From Bryobacterales bacterium (lineage in GTDB: Bacteria > Acidobacteriota > Terriglobia > Bryobacterales > Bryobacteraceae), in the NCBI GenBank assembly GCA_016721425.1, contig JADKID010000043.1:124001-188000 (forward strand): a DNA stretch of 64,000 bases. The letters are read 5' to 3'. The translations under genes and the position numbers were made by a program. The notes under the pieces were generated by a model. It was given only the letters and a program-made list of their open reading frames with translations, was not told the DNA's origin and ran no database searches. Below are positions 50,002-59,483 of this stretch, in pieces; positions within the stretch are counted from its first letter, which is position 1; each line of letters opens with the position of its first letter.

Positions 50002-51873
50002 GTGAAATTGCATCTTCTCCCATTGCTTCTGTTTCCGCTGGCGGCCGCCGATCACCCGGCGTCCACGTCAGTTGGGGCCTATGGCGCGATTGCGACGAAC
50101 GCACGGAGCTACCGCCCGTTGGACCTGGTGACCGTCTCCGTCTCCGGGCGTGCGAAGGGCGACACCACGTGCCGGGTGCGCGTGGCCGATCCCAGCCAGC
50201 GGGTGTACTTCGAGAAGGACGTGGACATCGCCGCCAAGGGCGGCTCGGTGCGCTTTCCGGCGACGGGCCAGCTTGGCACGCACTACGTCTACCTGTGGTG
50301 GCCCGGTGAAAAGCGGTACAGCCGCTACGTCAATTTCCGTCTCGACGCCGAGACCGGGATTGAGACGGGCGACCGCGATTTCGACGCGATTTATCCCATC
50401 ACGCGGGAGGCCATGCAACTGGGCCGCCGCGACTATCAGACCCCGCGCGGGCGTTTTGTCGGCTACATTTCAGCCGACACCTGGCACTTCGATGGCATCT
50501 GGCTGCGGGACTGGATCTACTCGCTGCCGGGGTACAAGTATTGGGAGCGGGAGATGCAGTGCGGTCTGGACCGGTTCCTGGAGGTGCAGCGGGCGGACGG
50601 CCAGACTCCGGACGGGATCGAGCGGGACGGCCGGACGTGGCGCGTGGGGCTGGAATCGGATGTGGAGTATATCCTGACGCTGGGCGTGTGGGACACGTGG
50701 AAGGCGACGGGCGACGACGTGTGGTTGCGGGGGGCGCTGCCCAAGCTGGAGAAAGCGATGGCGTATATCCGCAGCGATGCGAAGCACTGGGATCCGGTGA
50801 ATCGCCTGATCAAGCGGCAGCACAGTTGTGACACGTGGGACTACGATATCGACGGCGCCTCGGACAAAGGGGCGGCGCGCCATGTGATCGCCAACTGCGA
50901 CCAGAGCGGCTATGCGCTGGCGTTTCGCGGGCTGAGCGAGATGTACGCGCACCTGGGCGATGCCGCGGCCTCGCAGCGCTGGGCGAAGGAGGCGGACGAA
51001 TACCGCGAGCGGGCGGCGAAGCTGCTTTGGGATGGGACAAAGTTTTTGCATCACGTCCATCTCGACTCCATCGATCACGGCAGCTTCGATGAGACCAAGC
51101 AACTCACCATGGGCAACACCTGGGCGATGACGCGCGGCCTGGCGGACGGCAAGCAGGCCACCGCGATTGTGGATGAATACCGCCGGAGGCAACGCGCCAC
51201 GGGCGACAAGTATCCGTGGTGGAGCCTGCAGCCCGGCTATCCCAATTCGCTTGGCTACTGGAAGGACGAATACAGGCAGCAGGGCGCCTATGCCAATGGC
51301 GGGCTGATGCCGTGGGTGGGCGGGGAACTGGCGCGGGGCGCCTTGCAGAGCGAGCGGGAGACCTATGGTGTGGAGCTGATCCGCCAGTATGCCGCGCATC
51401 TGCGGGAGACCGGCGGCGCACAGGTCTGGTACTGGCCAGACGGCACGCCGGGCCACCGGACCACCAATGAGGTGAACTACGCCGGGTGGGGCATGGCGCA
51501 GTGGGTGGACGCTGTGATGGAGGGGCTGGCTGGCATCCGGGACGTGAGCGGGCAGTTCCGCCGGGCGGAGGTTTCCATCCGCTGGCCGGCGGCGGGCGTC
51601 ACCAGCGCACAGGCGACGGCCCGGTACGCCGCCTCAGACGCGTACTTTTCGTATCAATGGCGGGCCGAACCGCGGTCTCTTTTCATCGCGTATTCCGGCT
51701 CCGGCACGGAGACCCGGTTCCGCGTGCTGCTGCCTGCCGGCTTTACGCCGCGGGCGGTGATGCTCAACGGCACCGATATGAAATTCGACCGGGAAGGGGC
51801 GGGGGAAAGCACCTATGTGTCGTTCACGCCGGAGAACGCGCAGCGCGGCGAGGTGCGGATTGCGGCTCAGTGA
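50002..51873 (+). CDS. Secreted (alpha/alpha)6-barrel glycoside hydrolase
   Basis: 623 residues with a signal peptide (LHLLPLLLFPLAAA). The N-terminal ~100 residues form a beta domain (VSVSGRAKGDTTCRV), the middle a six-hairpin helical barrel: FDGIWLRDWIYSLPGYKYWE, DGIERDGRTWRVGLESDVEYIL, DTWDYDIDGASDKG, RGLADGKQATAIVDEYRRRQR and the late NEVNYAGWGMAQW, followed by a beta domain. The pattern suggests GH15/GH65-like or related glucoside- or glycosaminoglycan-degrading enzymes, but I cannot fix the family. The GTG start has no strong ribosome binding site. Confidence 0.78.
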   Translation: MKLHLLPLLLFPLAAADHPASTSVGAYGAIATNARSYRPLDLVTVSVSGRAKGDTTCRVRVADPSQRVYFEKDVDIAAKGGSVRFPATGQLGTHYVYLWWPGEKRYSRYVNFRLDAETGIETGDRDFDAIYPITREAMQLGRRDYQTPRGRFVGYISADTWHFDGIWLRDWIYSLPGYKYWEREMQCGLDRFLEVQRADGQTPDGIERDGRTWRVGLESDVEYILTLGVWDTWKATGDDVWLRGALPKLEKAMAYIRSDAKHWDPVNRLIKRQHSCDTWDYDIDGASDKGAARHVIANCDQSGYALAFRGLSEMYAHLGDAAASQRWAKEADEYRERAAKLLWDGTKFLHHVHLDSIDHGSFDETKQLTMGNTWAMTRGLADGKQATAIVDEYRRRQRATGDKYPWWSLQPGYPNSLGYWKDEYRQQGAYANGGLMPWVGGELARGALQSERETYGVELIRQYAAHLRETGGAQVWYWPDGTPGHRTTNEVNYAGWGMAQWVDAVMEGLAGIRDVSGQFRRAEVSIRWPAAGVTSAQATARYAASDAYFSYQWRAEPRSLFIAYSGSGTETRFRVLLPAGFTPRAVMLNGTDMKFDREGAGESTYVSFTPENAQRGEVRIAAQ

Positions 51874-51941
51874 GGGAATTGCCGCTGTGCTATCTTTACC
51901 CTCGCGTTTGGGTGTATGAATGAGGAGGAAGGAATCCGGTT

Positions 51942-54227
51942 ATGTCCATACGGGATATTGAAGCACTCGAATACCACTCTTCAGAGCCGGCAGGCAAGAT
52001 TTCGGTTGTACCCACCAAGCCCTGCCGCACGCAACGTGACCTGAGCCTCGCCTATACGCCTGGCGTCGCCGTGCCTTGTCTGGAGATCGCCCGCGATCCA
52101 TCGCTCGTCTACAGTTACACCGCCAAGGGCAATCTGGTGGCCGTGGTCACCAACGGCACGGCCGTTCTGGGCCTGGGCAACATCGGACCGGCGGCCGGCA
52201 AACCCGTCATGGAAGGCAAGGGCGTTCTGTTCAAGCGTTTTGCCGATATCGATGTGTTCGATATCGAGCTTGCCTCCGAGGACCCGAAAGAGATCATTCG
52301 CGCCTGCCAATTGCTGGAGCCGACGTTTGGCGGCATCAACCTGGAGGACATCAAATCGCCCGAGTGCTTTGAGATTGAAGAAGAGCTCAAGCGCACCTTG
52401 AAGATCCCGGTCTTCCACGACGATCAGCACGGTACGGCCATCATCTCCGGGGCTGCTCTGGTCAATGCTCTGGCTCTTGTGGGGAAGAAGCTGGAAGAGG
52501 TGCGGATCGTCTTTTCCGGCGCCGGCGCCAGCGCCATCTCGTGCGCAAACCACTATATCCGCCTGGGCGCCAAGCTCGAAAACATCCTGATGTGCGACAC
52601 GAAGGGCGTGATCCACTCGGAACGTTCCTCGGGGATGAACAAGTACAAGATCAAGTTCGCGCGGGAGACCGAGGCGCGTTCGCTGAGCGACGCGATGCAG
52701 GATGCCGACGTCTTCATCGGCCTCTCTTCGGCCGATTGTGTCACGCCGGAAATGCTGCTACGAATGGCGGCGAGACCGATTGTTTTCGCGCTGGCCAATC
52801 CGTATCCGGAGATTGCCTACGATCTGGCCAAGGCGACGCGTAGTGACATTATTCTCGCCACAGGCAGATCGGATTATCCCAACCAGGTCAACAATGTGCT
52901 GGGCTTCCCGTTTATCTTCCGCGGTGCGCTGGATGTGCGAGCCACGGCGATCAACGACGAGATGAAACTGGCTGCCACCCACGCTCTCGCGGAGTTGGCC
53001 CGCATGGACGTGCCGGACTCCGTGCGCCGCGCCTATGGCGTGGATTCGATGGAATTCGGTCCGGAGTATTTCATCCCCAAGCCGTTTGACTCGCGTGTGC
53101 TGACCTTTGTTGCGCCGGCCGTCGCCAAGGCGGCGATGGAGACCGGCGTGGCCCAGCACGCCGTCGATCTCGATGCTTACCGCGAGCAACTGGAGCGGCG
53201 CCTTGGGAAGAGCCAGGAGATCATGCGGATGATCATCCACAAGGCGCAGCGCAATCCCCGCCGTGTGGTGTTCCCGGAAGGCGACCAAGACAAGATCCTG
53301 CGGGCCGCGCAGATCCTGATCGACGAAGCGATTGCCACCCCGGTGCTGATTGGGGCCGAAGATCGCATTCTCGCCCGCGCAGAGGCGCTCCACCTTCACC
53401 TCCAGGGCCACGCTGAAATCGTGGATCCCGCCACCAGCCCGCGCCTGGGCGCCTATATCGACGAGTACATCCACATCCGGCAGCGCAAGGGCGTGACGCA
53501 CACTGAGGCGCCGCAGATGCTGATGAATCCCACTCGCTTTGGGGCGATGATGGTGCGCGCAGGCGACGCCGACGCGCTGATCGCCGGCATCACGCAGCAC
53601 TATCCCGATACGATCCGTCCAGCGCTGGAGGTGATCCAGAAGAGGCCAGGCATCGAGAAGGTTGCCGGCATGTACATGATCATCACTCCGAAAGGCAGGG
53701 TCTACTTCCTGGCGGACACGACGGTGAACATCGAGCCGTCGGCGGAGGATCTGGCCGAGATCGCGATCATGACCGCCGACACCGTGGCCAGCTTCGATGT
53801 CGAGCCGCGCGTGGCGATGCTCTCGTTTTCCACGTTCGGCTCCTCACGTCACCCGCTGGCGCAGAAGGTGGCCAAGGCCACTGAGATTGTTCGCGAGCGC
53901 CGGCCGGAACTGATGGTGGAAGGTGAGATGATGGCCGACGCCGCGCTGGTGCCGGAGACACTGGCGGACTATCCGTTCTGCCGGCTCCAGGGCTGGGCCA
54001 ACGTGCTGATCGCCCCGGGCCTGGAGGCGGGCAACATCGCCTACAAGCTCCTGTTGCATATGGGCGGGTGCGAAGCCATCGGGCCCATCCTGATGGGCTT
54101 CTCGCGTCCGGTGCACGTGCTGCAACGAGGCGCGGAGGTCAACGACATCGTCCACATGGCCGCGCTGGCGGTTGTGGAGGCGCAGGGGGTTGCGGCCGCA
54201 CAACGCGAGTACGCTCCTGCGCCATAG
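51942..54227 (+). CDS. maeB: NADP-malic enzyme fused to phosphotransacetylase domain
   Basis: 761 residues. The N-terminal ~430 are a malic enzyme (YTPGVAVPC, GNLVAVVTNGTAVLGLGNIGP, HDDQHGTAIISGAAL, VFSGAGASAISC, ALANPYPEI), oxidatively decarboxylating malate to pyruvate with NADP. The C-terminal ~320 (RRVVFPEGDQDKILRAA, TRFGAMMVRAGDADALIAG, LADTTVNIEPSAEDLAE, GWANVLIAPGLEAGNIAYKLL) are the phosphotransacetylase-like domain of MaeB, usually regulatory rather than catalytic. AAGGA precedes the ATG by ~8 nt, with a stronger AGGAGG further upstream. Provides pyruvate and NADPH. Confidence 0.95.
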   Translation: MSIRDIEALEYHSSEPAGKISVVPTKPCRTQRDLSLAYTPGVAVPCLEIARDPSLVYSYTAKGNLVAVVTNGTAVLGLGNIGPAAGKPVMEGKGVLFKRFADIDVFDIELASEDPKEIIRACQLLEPTFGGINLEDIKSPECFEIEEELKRTLKIPVFHDDQHGTAIISGAALVNALALVGKKLEEVRIVFSGAGASAISCANHYIRLGAKLENILMCDTKGVIHSERSSGMNKYKIKFARETEARSLSDAMQDADVFIGLSSADCVTPEMLLRMAARPIVFALANPYPEIAYDLAKATRSDIILATGRSDYPNQVNNVLGFPFIFRGALDVRATAINDEMKLAATHALAELARMDVPDSVRRAYGVDSMEFGPEYFIPKPFDSRVLTFVAPAVAKAAMETGVAQHAVDLDAYREQLERRLGKSQEIMRMIIHKAQRNPRRVVFPEGDQDKILRAAQILIDEAIATPVLIGAEDRILARAEALHLHLQGHAEIVDPATSPRLGAYIDEYIHIRQRKGVTHTEAPQMLMNPTRFGAMMVRAGDADALIAGITQHYPDTIRPALEVIQKRPGIEKVAGMYMIITPKGRVYFLADTTVNIEPSAEDLAEIAIMTADTVASFDVEPRVAMLSFSTFGSSRHPLAQKVAKATEIVRERRPELMVEGEMMADAALVPETLADYPFCRLQGWANVLIAPGLEAGNIAYKLLLHMGGCEAIGPILMGFSRPVHVLQRGAEVNDIVHMAALAVVEAQGVAAAQREYAPAP

Positions 54228-54264
54228 TAGATAGCAGGCTCGCCGCAATCGGGCCAGAGCGAAT

Positions 54265-55080
54265 ATGCTTCACTTCGGCCCGATCGCACTCGTTCTCCTC
54301 GCACTCGCCGCCGCCGCGCCGGCGCAAACGGTCGAGTTCAGGAGCCTTGTGCCGGGATTGCTGGAAGAGCGGCTCCGGCTGGCGACGCCCAAGACCGCGG
54401 AGCGGTTCGCGCGGCTCCGCACGCTATTCGAAGAAACGGGTTGCACTGCCTTGAGTGAGCAGAAGGTCAAGGGATCCAAGGAGCCCAACCTGATCTGCGG
54501 CGTACCGGCCGGCGGCGCCGAGCCACGCAGGATCATCGTCGGCGCCCACTTCGATTGCGCCGGCGGCGATGGCATCATCGACAACTGGACGGGCGCCATT
54601 CTGCTGCCCAGTCTGGCGGAGTTCATGCGGCAGAAGCCTCGCCGCCATTCTTTCGAGTTCGTTGGGTTTGCGGCGGAGGAGAAGGGCTTGTTTGGATCGC
54701 AGGCCTACCTGAAGGCGCTGAGTCCCGACGAACGATCCAAAATCGTGGCCGTCATCACCATGGATTCGCTGGGTCTCACTCCGACGAAGATCTGGGTGAA
54801 CAGCTCAGATCGCGAGCTGATGCGCATGGCCGTTGTGCTCGCTCGATCCATGCACCTGGAAATCGCCGGAGTGAATCCGGACGAGGTGGCGACCACCGAT
54901 TCCATGACGTTTCACAAGGCAGGCATCCCCACTCTGAGCCTGCATTCGGTCACCGAAGAAACCATGAAGCTGATCAACTCCAAGAAGGACGTTTGGGCGT
55001 CGCTGTCCTGGAAAGACTACTACGACACCCACCGCTTTGTATCGGCGCTGCTGGCGTATCTCGACCAGACTCTGCCGTAG
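54265..55080 (+). CDS. M28-family zinc aminopeptidase (secreted)
   Basis: 271 residues with a signal peptide (FGPIALVLLALAAAAPAQ). M28 motifs are visible: first metal ligand in GAHFDCAGGD, the catalytic/bridging stretch GIIDNWTGA, the EEKGLFGSQAYL acid pair, the MDSLG segment and a late His in LSLHSVTEE. Cleaves N-terminal residues from peptides outside the cytoplasm. It starts 37 bp after maeB and ends directly against a convergent hypothetical gene. Confidence 0.92.
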   Translation: MLHFGPIALVLLALAAAAPAQTVEFRSLVPGLLEERLRLATPKTAERFARLRTLFEETGCTALSEQKVKGSKEPNLICGVPAGGAEPRRIIVGAHFDCAGGDGIIDNWTGAILLPSLAEFMRQKPRRHSFEFVGFAAEEKGLFGSQAYLKALSPDERSKIVAVITMDSLGLTPTKIWVNSSDRELMRMAVVLARSMHLEIAGVNPDEVATTDSMTFHKAGIPTLSLHSVTEETMKLINSKKDVWASLSWKDYYDTHRFVSALLAYLDQTLP

Positions 55081-55461
55081 CTAGGCTAGGCCCAGGCGGC
55101 CTAGCATCTCTGCCACGCGGGCGGCCGGCACCCGCACCGGGTCCCTCATCACGGCCGGCGATTCGCGCTCGTCAAAGGCTGCGAAGAGGGCCATCTTGGC
55201 CACGGCGTAACGCTCGTTTTCGGCCAGCGCTCGCACTGCGGCTTCATCCACGAATACAGAGAGCGGAAACCACGTCTTTCGATCTCCGCTCACGGTGAAG
55301 ACGTACTCGCGCGCGCCGGCCGCGAGCCGCCATCCTTCGTGAAAATACTCGTAGGCGTATCCGCTTTCGGCCGAGTAGTTCTTCTGGCGGCGTAGGGTGG
55401 GAACGCCGCGCAGCGGCTCGTCTCTTTTGGCGAACAGCTTCCTGAAGAGCTCCACGCTCAC
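55081..55461 (-). CDS. Hypothetical protein downstream of DUF1080 gene
   Basis: 126 residues, no signal peptide. A tyrosine-rich start (NYSAESGYAYEYFHEGWRL) leads to REYVFTVSGDRKTWFPLSVFVDEAAVRALAENERYAVAKMALFAAFDE and an Arg/Ala-rich end. Not recognised. The GTG start overlaps the DUF1080 stop as GTGA, so translation is coupled. It stops next to the convergent peptidase gene. Confidence 0.6.
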   Translation of the reverse strand: MSVELFRKLFAKRDEPLRGVPTLRRQKNYSAESGYAYEYFHEGWRLAAGAREYVFTVSGDRKTWFPLSVFVDEAAVRALAENERYAVAKMALFAAFDERESPAVMRDPVRVPAARVAEMLGRLGLA

Positions 55462-56231
55462 TGTCCCTTCAGCGGCCGCAACTCCATTTTGCGTACGAAC
55501 ACCTCGGCGGCCTCACTCTGGATCTGGATTTTCCCTGCCGTGTGCGAGCCGTCGAAGCCCTCATTCACCACCACCCCGTTCAGGATGTACTTCAGGTAAC
55601 CGCCCTTGGCGATCACCTCGCTGCGGTTCCACTTACCAACCGGCTTCTCCACGTCCTTCGGCCCACGCACGCCGAATGTGTCGGTCCACTTCAGATCCCT
55701 GCCCCACCAGTTCACCCGCCCGGAATCGCGCGTTACGCGGGGCGCGCCCTTCTTCCAGTAGAGTTGCTTGTCGGGTCCCACCTCCGCCTCCACCGTCATC
55801 CGCGGCTTGTTGGCGCCCTTCACCAAGAGCATGTCGCCCGTTCCGCCCTCGATCATCTGGTACTCGATGGATTCCAGCCAGCCGCTGCCCGCCGCCCCGT
55901 CTGCGCCAGTGCCGTGGAGCAGGATTCCGCTGTCGCGAGCCTTGCCGACTCGGGGGGGCCACGCTTTGTCGCCCCATTTCCACTCCACCACCAGATGGTA
56001 GTCGCGATACTCTTTTTCGGTGGTCAGCCCGCCCCACTCCTCGCCGGTGATGTGGATTAGGCCCTGACTGGCCGTGAAGACCTTCTTCGGATCCTGGAGT
56101 TTGGAGTCTTTCAAGACGACGTAAAAATTGGTGAGATCCTTGCCGTTGAAGAGGCGGATCTTCTTGGTCGGAGTGACCGGCTCGCCCTGTGCTGACAGAG
56201 CGGCAACGAGTATGAGGAGTATGGTTCGCAC
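55458..56231 (-). CDS. Secreted DUF1080 protein
   Basis: 257 residues with signal peptide (ILLILVAALSAQG). One DUF1080 domain: IRLFNGKDLTNFYVVLKDSK, KEYRDYHLVVEWKWGDKAWP, GILLHGTGADGAAGS and VVNEGFDGSHTAGKIQIQSEA, ending VRKMELRPLKGQ. Related to the two-domain protein near 32 kb. It is probably extracellular or surface-bound, and DUF1080 proteins are associated with 3-keto-glycoside degradation. Coupled at its end to the unknown small gene. Confidence 0.9.
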   Translation of the reverse strand: MRTILLILVAALSAQGEPVTPTKKIRLFNGKDLTNFYVVLKDSKLQDPKKVFTASQGLIHITGEEWGGLTTEKEYRDYHLVVEWKWGDKAWPPRVGKARDSGILLHGTGADGAAGSGWLESIEYQMIEGGTGDMLLVKGANKPRMTVEAEVGPDKQLYWKKGAPRVTRDSGRVNWWGRDLKWTDTFGVRGPKDVEKPVGKWNRSEVIAKGGYLKYILNGVVVNEGFDGSHTAGKIQIQSEAAEVFVRKMELRPLKGQ

Positions 56232-56315
56232 GCCACAATCTTAGCCCTTTCCGCGCCACTCTTCAGGCCAATGGAACACACTGCCGGTAATCTGCGTAGC
56301 ATCTTCCATACCGCC

Positions 56316-56810
56316 ATGCTGAAACTGCTCACCCTCCTTGCCATCTCCTTACTCCCGATTCCGGCCCAGAGCACGGCGGCGCCGGACCCGCTCTACCAGA
56401 CCATCGCGGCGCTCGACAGCGCGTTGTTTGATGCCTATAACCGCTGCCAGCCGGAGAAGTTCGGTGAGTTTCTGGCCGCGGATCTGGAGTTCTACCACGA
56501 TGAGACCGGCCTTTCGCGAGGCGCGCAGAGTACAGTGGGGGCGCTCAGGAATAACATCTGCGGCAAGGTGCGGCGAGATCTGGTCCCCGGAACGCTGAGA
56601 GTGTTCCCGTTGAAGGGGTATGGTGCGGTGGAATCCGGCGTGCATCGCTTCTGCAATCCGAAACAGGGCAAGTGCGGGGCGGGCAGCGGCGAGGGCCGCT
56701 TCGTGCACATCTGGCAGAAGCAGGATGGCGCGTGGAAACTGACGCGCATCATCAGCTACGATCACTGTTCGCAGTGCGTACCGAGCGATGATGCCAAACC
56801 ACGACCCTGA
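56316..56810 (+). CDS. Secreted NTF2-like (DUF4440) protein
   Basis: 164 residues with a signal peptide (LLTLLAISLLPIPAQ). The NTF2-like fold is seen in DPLYQTIAALDSALFDAYNRCQPEKFGEFLAADLEFYHDETGLSRG and the closing FVHIWQKQDGAWKLTRIISYDH. Such domains bind small molecules or occur in polyketide/steroid enzymes; function unknown. The ATG at 56316 is chosen because it starts the signal peptide; an in-frame ATG lies 45 bp upstream. The last 23 bp overlap the DUF309 gene. Confidence 0.82.
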   Translation: MLKLLTLLAISLLPIPAQSTAAPDPLYQTIAALDSALFDAYNRCQPEKFGEFLAADLEFYHDETGLSRGAQSTVGALRNNICGKVRRDLVPGTLRVFPLKGYGAVESGVHRFCNPKQGKCGAGSGEGRFVHIWQKQDGAWKLTRIISYDHCSQCVPSDDAKPRP

Positions 56811-57141
56811 TCTGCTGGCCGGCATCGCGCTATTCAATGCCGCCGAATATTTTGAGGCGCACGAGCGCCTGGAGGCCGAGTGGTTGCACGCGCCACGCAT
56901 AGAGCGCTTCTTCCTCCAGTCTCTGATCCACATGGCCGTGGCCTGGCATCACGCCGGCGAGGGGAACCGCGAGGGCGCCATTCGTCAGGTGGGGAAAGGT
57001 CTTCGTAAACTCGCCGGTTACCTGCCGCAGCGGCGCGGCGTGGATACTGACCGGCTGTACGCCGACGCCCAAGGCTGGCAAACGGCCTGGCTCGCGGGCC
57101 TGGCTGTTGCCGAACGGGCTACAATCGGCCTGAAGAGATGA
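56788..57141 (+). CDS. DUF309 protein
   Basis: 117 residues, all helical, with the family core FNAAEYFEAHERLEAEWLHA and the downstream FLQSLIHMAVAWHHAGEGNREGAIRQVGKGLRKL. DUF309 proteins are small cytoplasmic helical proteins of unknown function; the EAHE/EW pair is characteristic. It starts within the NTF2-like gene (ATG at 56788 or 56791) and overlaps the next gene by 4 bp at ATGA. Confidence 0.9.
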   Translation: MMPNHDPDLLAGIALFNAAEYFEAHERLEAEWLHAPRIERFFLQSLIHMAVAWHHAGEGNREGAIRQVGKGLRKLAGYLPQRRGVDTDRLYADAQGWQTAWLAGLAVAERATIGLKR

Positions 57142-57947
57142 AAACCTGGGTCGCCATCCTGCTCTGCTGTCCCTTGCTGGCGCAAGAAGCCGCGAAGCCG
57201 CATGTGCTCACAGCCGTTTGCGCCGACACCGAGATCGCCGAGTTTGGGCTGGATTGCACCGCCGAGGAGCCCTGTCCCATCTACTTGGAACTCACCGCCG
57301 TAGAGGCCCTGGGCACGAAGCTCTTTCTGGCGGGCAATTTTCACACCGGCACTGTGACCCTCTGGTCCGTACTGCTGGCCAGCGAGGATGAGGGCAAGAC
57401 GTGGGCCGAGCCGCTCGGCCGGATTCGCGGCGCAGTGCTGGATCAGGTCCAGTTTGTCGATTTCGAGAATGGCTGGACGGCTGGCCACGTCACCGGCAAT
57501 CTGCCCAAGGATCCCTTCTTTCTCAAGACCACTGACGCCGGCAAGACCTGGCGGCGCATCCCCATTTTTGAGGACACGGCCTATGGCTCCGTCGAGAGTT
57601 TCTGGTTTACATCGAAGACGCAGGGCGAACTGATCATCAATCGCCGTGGTGATGCCAGGAGCCGCTACCAGCGCCTGCAAACGATGACCGGCGCCGATTC
57701 CTGGATGATGCAGGAGGTGAGCGCCAAGCCACTGCCGAACCCGCGTCCGCGCGCCGCGGCAGCGGCCGCCAGCGCCGACTGGAGAATCCGCGCCGATGGC
57801 CCCAGCAAGTCTCTCCGGGTGGAACGCCGCGAGGCCGGCCGCTGGCGCAGCGTCGCCGCGTTCCAACTCCGCGCCGGCGCCTGCCAGGCCGAACCGGCCA
57901 AACCGCAGGAACAGCTCAAGCCGCAGGAGCCGCCACAGCCACAATGA
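57138..57947 (+). CDS. Secreted BNR/YCF48-like repeat protein
   Basis: 269 residues with a signal peptide (VAILLCCPLLAQ). Beta-propeller-like BNR features: ASEDEGKTWAEP, KTTDAGKTWRRIPIFED, in spacing typical of YCF48-like proteins, then a Pro/Gln-rich end (EPAKPQEQLKPQEPPQPQ). A Cys-rich patch (ADTEIAEFGLDCTAEEPCP) lies near the start. Function unknown; likely extracellular. Its last codons overlap the hydantoinase B start as ATGA. Confidence 0.75.
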   Translation: MKTWVAILLCCPLLAQEAAKPHVLTAVCADTEIAEFGLDCTAEEPCPIYLELTAVEALGTKLFLAGNFHTGTVTLWSVLLASEDEGKTWAEPLGRIRGAVLDQVQFVDFENGWTAGHVTGNLPKDPFFLKTTDAGKTWRRIPIFEDTAYGSVESFWFTSKTQGELIINRRGDARSRYQRLQTMTGADSWMMQEVSAKPLPNPRPRAAAAAASADWRIRADGPSKSLRVERREAGRWRSVAAFQLRAGACQAEPAKPQEQLKPQEPPQPQ

Positions 57948-59476
57948 CCCCTCCCGGCCCCATCGAGCTGGAGTTCTTCCGGCAACTGCTGGTTTCCATT
58001 CCTGAAGAGATGGGCGTGGTGCTGCGCAAGACCGCCTTCTCTGCCAACATCAAGGAACGGCGCGACTACTCCTGCGCCATCTACGACGCCGAGGCCCGCA
58101 CGGTGGCCATGGGCGATCACATGCCCGTCCATCTGGGCGCCATGCCTCTGAGCGTGGAGCATGTGCTGAAGGCCTTTACGCTGAGGCCGGGCGACGTCGC
58201 CATCGTCAACGATCCGTTCGCCGGCGGCACGCATCTGCCTGACATCACCGCCGTCGCCGGAGTCTTTCCCCAGCCGGGCAAGCCCGCCGCGTTTTACGTA
58301 GCCTCCCGCGCGCATCATTCCGATATCGGCGGCATCAGCCCCGGCTCCATGCCGCTGGCGCGCGAGATCTATCAGGAGGGGTTGCGCATTCCGCCCATCC
58401 TGCTGGTCCGCGAGGGCGTCATGGATCAATCGCTGCTGCGCATGATCCTCGCCAATGTGCGCACGCCGGAGGAGCGGGAGGGCGACCTGCGCGCGCAGTT
58501 GATGTCCATGGAGCGTGGCGCGATCCGCCTACGCGAGGCCGTCGCCCGCTACACGCTGCCGCGCCTTTCGGCCAATGTGGCAGCGCTGCGGGATTATGCC
58601 GAGCGTATGATGCGCGCCGCGCTGCGCGTGCTACCGGATGGTCTCTACACGTTTGAGGACGCGCTGGACGAAGACATTCCCATCCGTGTTGCCGTCAGGC
58701 TGGAGGGCGACGCGGCCACGGTGGATTTCACCGGCTCCGCCGCGCAGGTGGATGGGCCGGTGAACGCCAATCTGGCCATCACGTTTTCGGCGGTGTTCTA
58801 CGTGTTCCGCTGTTTGCTGGCGGGCGACGTGCCTGCCAACGCCGGACTGCTGCGGCCCATCACTGTGATCGTGCCGGAAGGGACCGTGGTCAACGCCCTG
58901 GCTCCGGCTGCCATGGCTGCCGGCAACGTCGAGACCTCGCAGCGCATCACTGATGCGCTCCTTGGCGCGCTCTCGAAAGCGGCGCCGCAGCGCATCCCTG
59001 CCGCCTCGCAGGGCACCATGAACAATCTCAGCTTCGGCGGCAAGGGCTTCGCCTGGTACGAGACCATCGCGGGCGGCATGGGCGCATCGGCTCACGCGCC
59101 TGGGCAATCCGGCGTCCATACCCACATGACCAACTCATGGAACACCCCGGTGGAGGCGTTTGAGCACGCCTACCCCGTGCGCGTCCGCGCCTACAAAGTC
59201 CGCCGCGGCTCGGGCGGGCGGGGTAAACATGCCGGCGGCGACGGCATCCTCCGCGAGTTGGAGTTTCTCGCGCTGGCCGAGGTCACAATCCTCTCCGATC
59301 GGCGTTTGAAGGCCCCCTACGGCCTTGCCGGCGGCGGCGCCGCGGCCAAAGGACGCAACACCCTCATTCGCGCAGGGCACTCCCGCGCGCTTCCTGGAAA
59401 GGTCCGATTCGATGCCGTTCCGGGAGACATTCTGCGCATTGAAACTCCCGGCGGTGGCGGCTTCGGGTTAGAATAA
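57944..59476 (+). CDS. Hydantoinase B / oxoprolinase family protein
   Basis: 510 residues of the HyuB family (5-oxoprolinase/hydantoinase B): QLLVSIPEEMGVVLRKTAFSANIKERRDYSCAIYD, NDPFAGGTHLPDITAVAGVF, AHHSDIGGISPGSMP, DFTGSAAQVDGPVNAN and the late VRAYKVRRGSGGRGKHAGGDGI. HyuB usually works with HyuA (ATP-dependent ring opening). No HyuA-type gene is nearby, so either its partner is elsewhere or it has changed role. ATG overlaps the preceding stop by 4 bp. Confidence 0.92.
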   Translation: MTPPGPIELEFFRQLLVSIPEEMGVVLRKTAFSANIKERRDYSCAIYDAEARTVAMGDHMPVHLGAMPLSVEHVLKAFTLRPGDVAIVNDPFAGGTHLPDITAVAGVFPQPGKPAAFYVASRAHHSDIGGISPGSMPLAREIYQEGLRIPPILLVREGVMDQSLLRMILANVRTPEEREGDLRAQLMSMERGAIRLREAVARYTLPRLSANVAALRDYAERMMRAALRVLPDGLYTFEDALDEDIPIRVAVRLEGDAATVDFTGSAAQVDGPVNANLAITFSAVFYVFRCLLAGDVPANAGLLRPITVIVPEGTVVNALAPAAMAAGNVETSQRITDALLGALSKAAPQRIPAASQGTMNNLSFGGKGFAWYETIAGGMGASAHAPGQSGVHTHMTNSWNTPVEAFEHAYPVRVRAYKVRRGSGGRGKHAGGDGILRELEFLALAEVTILSDRRLKAPYGLAGGGAAAKGRNTLIRAGHSRALPGKVRFDAVPGDILRIETPGGGGFGLE

Positions 59477-59483
59477 AGGCGAC

